This document shows, piece after piece, positions 59,641 through 64,000 of a DNA stretch of 64,000 nt; the first letter of the stretch is position 1, and every line of letters starts with the position of its first letter. The stretch comes from Ruminobacter sp964520475 (GTDB taxonomy: Bacteria; Pseudomonadota; Gammaproteobacteria; Enterobacterales; Succinivibrionaceae). Where the stretch lies: contig CAZFNS010000008.1 of NCBI GenBank assembly GCA_964520475.1, forward strand, positions 14,304 to 78,303, in the 5' to 3' direction. A program made the position numbers and the translations under genes. The notes under the pieces were generated by a model. The model did not search any database, was not told where the DNA came from, and saw only the letters and a program-made list of their open reading frames with translations.

Positions 59641-59674
59641 AGACCCCGTCCCCCGGACGGGGTCTTTTTTTTTT
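59641..59674 (+). terminator. Rho-independent terminator after pilY1-like copy 1
   Basis: Perfect stem AGACCCCGTC (59641-59650) with GACGGGGTCT (59655-59664), CCCCG loop, then about ten T residues. It separates the two large genes transcriptionally. Confidence 0.92.
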
Positions 59675-59798
59675 GCGCGGCGGACGGAGAGGGAAGTTAA
59701 AACCGTCCTTTCCGCGGATCCGGCAAGCGCGCCCGTCCGGTTCTCAAAATAACCGATAAAACGCAAAGCGATATATATCTAATTAACGAAAAAATTAC

Positions 59799-59827
59799 TT
59801 GACGTTTACAATTTCATGTGATAAATG
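59799..59827 (+). promoter_or_regulatory. Probable promoter of pilY1-like copy 2
   Basis: TTGACG (59799-59804), 17-nt spacer, TAAATG (59822-59827) with an upstream TGA extension, in an AT-rich patch after the terminator. It implies a leader of over 500 nt. Confidence 0.6.
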
Positions 59828-59852
59828 AGTTTATAGACGTGGGCGTATCCGC

Positions 59853-59903
59853 ACGCTCCGGTCAGGCGACAAAAGATCGCCCGGAGCGTCTTATCTTAAT
59901 TTT
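59853..59903 (+). terminator. Hairpin with weak T run just after the copy 2 promoter
   Basis: ACGCTCCG (59853-59860) pairs with CGGAGCGT (59882-59889), with an inner stem GGCGA/TCGCC and a CAAAAGA loop, followed by CTTATCTTAATTTTT. It could act as an attenuator about 20 nt after the start of transcription. Confidence 0.5.
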
Positions 59904-60356
59904 TCACGGGGTTGTTGCCGGGAAAGAAAGCCATGGACGATACACATGACCAATATGCCGCAGAGCAGATAACTCAACGGAACCCGAAACAAAACGCATG
60001 CCTCGCCTTGACAGGGGCGCGGGCAGGCATTTTCTCGTCCCCCGCGCCCGGCGCCGCCTCCCGGCGGATCGCCGGCGTTTCGATACGCAACCGCGCTTTA
60101 ACCAGTTCCCTCATTGCCGCGACGCCGCCCGCGGGCGCGTTCCGCCCGTTGCGGGCGGACTCTCCGGCGCGGCCGGAGGCGCGTTCCGGCGGAAGACCGC
60201 GCCCGGGCGGCGGATGACGGAGGAACGGCGGCACATACGCGATGAACAAAAAAACAAACAAAAATAAATAAAAAATAAAGAAAGCAGAAAAATAAAGCAT
60301 ACGGAAAGAATAAAAAGCAAAAAAGAATAAAAAGAATAATCATGGAGGATTAACCT

Positions 60357-63300
60357 ATGATAGGACTAAAGAATCTGTCGGGAGTCATAAACGTCCTCAC
60401 GATACTCGCGGGAGCCGGCCTGGCCGCGGTTCCGGCAATGTCGTACGCGGGCAACGAAAATCTGACAGAAGCCGAGGATATCGACAAGGTCGCGCACGAT
60501 ACCCCCGCGACGGCGCCGTTCGGCATCGGGGGTCTCGGCGTCGCCCCGCTCGTAATGATGACGGTGGGCCGGGAGCACGGCCTGTTCTCTGAGGCTTACA
60601 CCGACTACACCGACATCGACGGCGACGGCAAGCTCGACATCATGTTCGACCCGTCCATCGAATACTACGGGCTGTACAACAATCAGCTGTGCTACAGTTA
60701 CGAGCACAGCACCTCGGGGCTCCAGAATGCGCCTTCCGACAAGAATTTCACCGGCTACTGGTACCCGGTCAAAAGGGCCAAACTCAAATCCGGCGCCCTC
60801 GAAATGTGGGGAGGCGAGACCAGATCCGTCCGGGTGTGCCCGGGCAACGCCTGGTCGGGCAACTTCCTCAACTACGTGACCTCGAGCCGCATCGACGTCA
60901 TCCGCAAGGTGCTGTACGGCGGCACCCGGGTGTACAGCACCAACGCGGCCGCCGACCTGCTCGCCAACAAATACAAAACGACGCGATACAAGGAGACCAA
61001 CTCCGCTCTGCTCAAGCACTCGCGCGTCCTGCGCGACGCCCACACCTGGGGCAAGGTCCTGGGCGACAAGATGTACGGCGGCGTGTTCACCGTGCACGAC
61101 TTCACTCCCATGGACGGAACCGGCAACAGCAATCAGGCGTGGTTCTTCGCGGTGGCTTCGCCGGATAAGCCGTCCGACAGGTGGACCTCGAGCTTCATGC
61201 GTTTCGCGCTGGTCGACAACGCCGCCATGCCCGGCGTGGAATCGGGCAAGTCGCCCAATTACCTGTGGGACTGGGTGAGCCGCGAGTCCGAAGACTTCGA
61301 TTCCGAAAACTCGATGGCTTCCAAGAACCAGCTGAGGATCGACCGTTCCAAAAAGGGCGAGGGCGCCCAGGTCATGAAGGGTAAATCCCTGTTCGTGGGC
61401 GGGGCGTCCGGCGTGACGACCACCAACGTGGCGGTGGTGGTGTGCACCGACGAGTTCCACGACAACGACAGCTGCAAAAACTACGGCACGGAAGCGAAAC
61501 CGATCTGGCAGCCGGTAGGTCTTTTGCAGCAGTACGGCGAAGGCGAGTCCCCGCGCATGAAATTCGGCCTGATGAGCGGCAGCTGGCAGAACAGCCGCAA
61601 GGGCGGGACCCTGCGCGCCAACATCGGCGAGTTCAATAAGGAGGTGCTCACCAAGGCGGAAGCCGCCGATCAGAAGACCGCGCACCAGGCCGGCGACTTC
61701 GACTTCTCCAAGATCACGTGCACCAACAAGAAAGCCCTGTGCGGCATCATCCCGACCTTCGACCGCCTGGGCATCATCGCCAAGAACGACGGTTACGACA
61801 TCTACGGCTCCTCGGCGAATTCCAACGGCGACCACTGCGCGCGCAACCCGATCCGCCTGCAGGAGATGTCCAAAGAGCAGAACTCGCCCCTCTGCGCCGA
61901 CTGGGGCAACCCGGTGGGCGAGCTTTTGTACCAGACGTCCCTGTACTTCCGGAACATGAACATGAAGAACACCGAGACGGACATGGAAGAGAAGGTGCTT
62001 AACATAGGACACGTGAAGCCCAAGGATCCGTACCCCGACGGCAGTTCCACGTACTGCGCGAAGCCCGTCTCGCTGGTGCTCGCCGATGAGAACATCAGCT
62101 TCGACAGCACCGAGAGCGGCTCCGACGCGTACGGCGGCGACGCTTCCGCGATCATCGCCGAGACCCGGAGCGTGTCGCAGGAATACGGCCTCAAGCCCGG
62201 CACCTACTACATGGGCGGGGTCAGGGACAAGGACAGCGGCCCGTACGAGTTCCTGCCTTCGAGAAAGGAAATCTCGGATCTCAGCCAGGTGGTCGGCATC
62301 GCCCCGGCGGCCGCGTTCAGCTACGGCAGTTACAACGTGGCCGGCGTGGCTTCGCTCTACTCGAAGAACCTGCGCGAGACCAAAGGCCCCAAGGGCAGCA
62401 GGAGCACGCAGTACATGTCGACTTACGTGGTCGCCATGCAGCCCAACGTTCCCCAGATTAACATCGACGTCAACGGATCCAAGGTCGAAATCCTGCCGTT
62501 CTGCAAAAGCGTCGCCGACCCCGACGACGACAGAGTCAAAAGCAAGGCGGCTATGGGCGTCACCAAGGAGGGCGGCCTGAGATACGTCCAGCTCAACAAG
62601 GCGAGCAGGAATACGCGCATCGTCCAGTCGACGAACCAGGTGGCCGATTTCTACGTCATGAGCCTGAACGACACCGAAGGCGAGTTCATCATCAATTACG
62701 AGGACTGGGAATACGGCTCCGACTACGACATGGACTGGGTGGTCAACTACAAGTACCAGGTGCTGCAGGGCGCGAGCGGGGCGTGGTACGTGCGCGTCCA
62801 GCTCACGCACTTCGACGGCGACCCGTACGCGCCGCAGCACGCGGGCTACGTCATCACCGGCGTGGAGCACGAGGGCGTTTACGTCGATCTGGGCAAGTAC
62901 TCGTCCAAAGACACTCTGACCAGTCCCTATCCCAGCAACATATACGAACTTGACAACGTGATAAGCGACGCCGCGATCATCGAGTGCGCCATCAACAAGG
63001 GCCACAAGGATCTGGCGAGCTTCATCAAAAGCAACAAAAGCCAGACCAATACGCACGGCCAGAACCTGGCGTCGTGCGTCATGCCCCGTAAGGCCTTCAC
63101 CGAAGACGATTACGTGAACGCGTTCTGGGACAGCGGCTCCATCGACGGCTACTACAACGACCTCGTGAAGAAAAACGAGGACGTCTACTACGCCAACAGA
63201 ACCACGCTGTTCAAGGAACACTCCAAGCTGTTCGCCTCGTGGGAGGATTTTAAGGTCAGCAACAAGGTTCACAACTTCCGCCTGCTCGGGGATCACTTTT

Positions 63301-64000
63301 CCTCGGCGGGCGGCGCCGGAGGCTACACCTCGAGCCGCGTGTTCAAGGTCAGCCCCAGCACGGCCGGTTCGGGCTGGCTGAAGACGCCGCTGTGGTTCGC
63401 CGCCAAGTACGGCATCAACAGCAGCTACTCGCTGGCGCGCGGCAGGCCGGAGGTCGAGCCGGACAACTACTACCTGGTCACCAACCCGATTAAGCTGAGA
63501 GACGGCATCGCCGAAATGCTCAACAAGATCGACCAGTCGTTCAAGACCGGATCGAGTTTCGTGACCGAGGGCAGCCAGCTTTCGGCCGGGGGCGCCGTGT
63601 ACGGCTCCAACTACGACCCGTCGACCTGGTACGGCGGTCTGGTGAAGACGCACTACGACAGCTCGTACCAGTACACCGATCAGTACGACTGGAACGCGGC
63701 CGAGACCTTCGCCGCGACTTCTCCGGAAGACCGTCTGATCATGACCATGGACTACGTCGGCAACAAACTGGTCCGCCTCTACGCCGAGGACATGGACTAT
63801 GACGGCAGCAGCACCACCGGCGCCGCCGACTACGCCGCTTCCGCCGAGTCCCGGGGCGTCGCGGCCTACAGCGGCTACAACATCGTCAGGAAACTGGTGG
63901 ACGAGAATGTCTCCGACGACGATCTCAAGAACGACCCCGACTACTTCGTCTTCGCGGACAAACTGGTGCGCTGGATGCTCGGCGAGCACAAGTACGAAGG
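60357..64000 (+). CDS. Giant PilY1-like type IV pilus tip / biogenesis protein (copy 2, 3' end beyond window)
   Basis: An open frame runs from ATG 60357 to the window edge (at least 1214 residues), and the same register is seen at both ends. It begins MIGLKNLSGVINVLTILAG with a signal peptide ending MSYAG. It is collinear with copy 1: FGIGGLGVAPLVMMTVGREH, an EF-hand-like DIDGDGKLD (residues 86-94), SGNFLNYVTSSRID, DPYPDGSSTYCAKPVSLVL, ITGVEHEGVYVDLGKYS and PEVEPDNYYLVTNPIKL. The propeller domain would lie beyond the edge. Divergence is concentrated in loops, and charged or Ser-rich insertions differ between copies. GGAGG is 8 nt before the ATG. Separate regulation from copy 1 is likely because a terminator and promoter lie between. 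Confidence 0.85.
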   Translation, partial: MIGLKNLSGVINVLTILAGAGLAAVPAMSYAGNENLTEAEDIDKVAHDTPATAPFGIGGLGVAPLVMMTVGREHGLFSEAYTDYTDIDGDGKLDIMFDPSIEYYGLYNNQLCYSYEHSTSGLQNAPSDKNFTGYWYPVKRAKLKSGALEMWGGETRSVRVCPGNAWSGNFLNYVTSSRIDVIRKVLYGGTRVYSTNAAADLLANKYKTTRYKETNSALLKHSRVLRDAHTWGKVLGDKMYGGVFTVHDFTPMDGTGNSNQAWFFAVASPDKPSDRWTSSFMRFALVDNAAMPGVESGKSPNYLWDWVSRESEDFDSENSMASKNQLRIDRSKKGEGAQVMKGKSLFVGGASGVTTTNVAVVVCTDEFHDNDSCKNYGTEAKPIWQPVGLLQQYGEGESPRMKFGLMSGSWQNSRKGGTLRANIGEFNKEVLTKAEAADQKTAHQAGDFDFSKITCTNKKALCGIIPTFDRLGIIAKNDGYDIYGSSANSNGDHCARNPIRLQEMSKEQNSPLCADWGNPVGELLYQTSLYFRNMNMKNTETDMEEKVLNIGHVKPKDPYPDGSSTYCAKPVSLVLADENISFDSTESGSDAYGGDASAIIAETRSVSQEYGLKPGTYYMGGVRDKDSGPYEFLPSRKEISDLSQVVGIAPAAAFSYGSYNVAGVASLYSKNLRETKGPKGSRSTQYMSTYVVAMQPNVPQINIDVNGSKVEILPFCKSVADPDDDRVKSKAAMGVTKEGGLRYVQLNKASRNTRIVQSTNQVADFYVMSLNDTEGEFIINYEDWEYGSDYDMDWVVNYKYQVLQGASGAWYVRVQLTHFDGDPYAPQHAGYVITGVEHEGVYVDLGKYSSKDTLTSPYPSNIYELDNVISDAAIIECAINKGHKDLASFIKSNKSQTNTHGQNLASCVMPRKAFTEDDYVNAFWDSGSIDGYYNDLVKKNEDVYYANRTTLFKEHSKLFASWEDFKVSNKVHNFRLLGDHFSSAGGAGGYTSSRVFKVSPSTAGSGWLKTPLWFAAKYGINSSYSLARGRPEVEPDNYYLVTNPIKLRDGIAEMLNKIDQSFKTGSSFVTEGSQLSAGGAVYGSNYDPSTWYGGLVKTHYDSSYQYTDQYDWNAAETFAATSPEDRLIMTMDYVGNKLVRLYAEDMDYDGSSTTGAADYAASAESRGVAAYSGYNIVRKLVDENVSDDDLKNDPDYFVFADKLVRWMLGEHKYE

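Larger units (their letters stand above)
59675..60356. other. Structured spacer and long leader before pilY1-like copy 2
   Basis: From left to right it holds an AT-rich patch with a promoter, a large hairpin, a GC-rich palindrome-rich segment (60000-60230), and a 100-nt strand with almost only A, G and a few T (60240-60340). The frames 59912-60217 and 59998-60267 are open but Arg/Pro/Ala-rich without recognisable features, so I do not call them genes. A GGAGG at 60344-60348 serves copy 2. Confidence 0.6.

Noticed and set aside
59912..60217. 101-codon frame between the two pilY1-like genes
   Set aside because: No ribosome binding site, repeats of Ala/Arg/Pro, and overlaps GC hairpins; more likely a leader.
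60098..60343. Phe/Leu-rich minus-strand frame resembling a membrane peptide
   Set aside because: It is only the complement of the A-rich tract before copy 2, with no start signals.
60366..63989. 1207-codon antisense frame opposite pilY1-like copy 2
   Set aside because: The plus strand is open over the whole length, has a signal peptide and ribosome binding site, and aligns with copy 1; the antisense frame has none of these.

Overview
The window is GC-rich chromosomal DNA of a gammaproteobacterium. The best evidence is gene order. The block rpsB-tsf-pyrH-frr-uppS-cdsA-dxr-rseP-bamA-skp-lpxD-fabZ-lpxA-lpxB-rnhB-dnaE-accA-tilS has the order known from pseudomonads and vibrios. The sets rpsT/murJ/ribF/ileS/lspA/ispH and thiI/yajL/panE/xseB/ispA/dxs/yajQ/ampG are also typical of the class. 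Lipid A genes, BamA and Skp show a Gram-negative envelope. A complete Na+-translocating NADH:quinone reductase (nqrA-F) and type IV pilus genes suggest a motile or surface-attaching cell with a sodium cycle. I cannot name the family or genus.

Layout: 1-1.1 kb, end of a type IV pilus minor pilin operon (pilX-like fragment, pilE-like pilin, terminator). 1.1-4.0 kb, yheS-rlmJ on the minus strand. 4.1-6.7 kb, slyD (broken by a 100-N gap in a His/Glu repeat tail) and thiI. 6.7-8.2 kb, yajL-panE on the minus strand. 8.3-13.5 kb, xseB-ispA-dxs-yajQ-ampG. 13.6-19.7 kb, nqrABCDEF with a terminator. 19.8-23.3 kb, glnD (+) converging on map (-). 23.4-45.4 kb, the long rpsB-to-tilS block. 45.4-46.8 kb, a structured noncoding zone and rpsT on the minus strand. 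46.8-53.8 kb, murJ, ribF, ileS, lspA, ispH. 54.2-64.0 kb, two very large tandem genes for PilY1-like pilus-tip proteins, the second cut by the window end.

Together the genes form housekeeping modules. These are isoprenoid synthesis (dxs, dxr, ispH, ispA, uppS), lipid A (lpxD, fabZ, lpxA, lpxB), phospholipid and fatty acid synthesis (cdsA, accA), lipoprotein and outer-membrane biogenesis (lspA, bamA, skp, rseP), peptidoglycan (murJ, ampG), translation and nucleotide metabolism (rpsB, tsf, frr, pyrH, ileS, tilS, thiI, rpsT, rlmJ), replication (dnaE, rnhB) and sodium bioenergetics (nqr).

The most unusual part is the right end. Two separately transcribed PilY1-like genes encode a protein of 1815 residues and one of at least 1214. 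They share stretches of exact DNA identity and are separated by a 746-bp structured spacer. Other points of interest are the unresolved HE-repeat tail of SlyD, a terminator-like hairpin in the rpsB leader, an altered flavinylation motif in NqrB, and a recurring extended -10 promoter motif.
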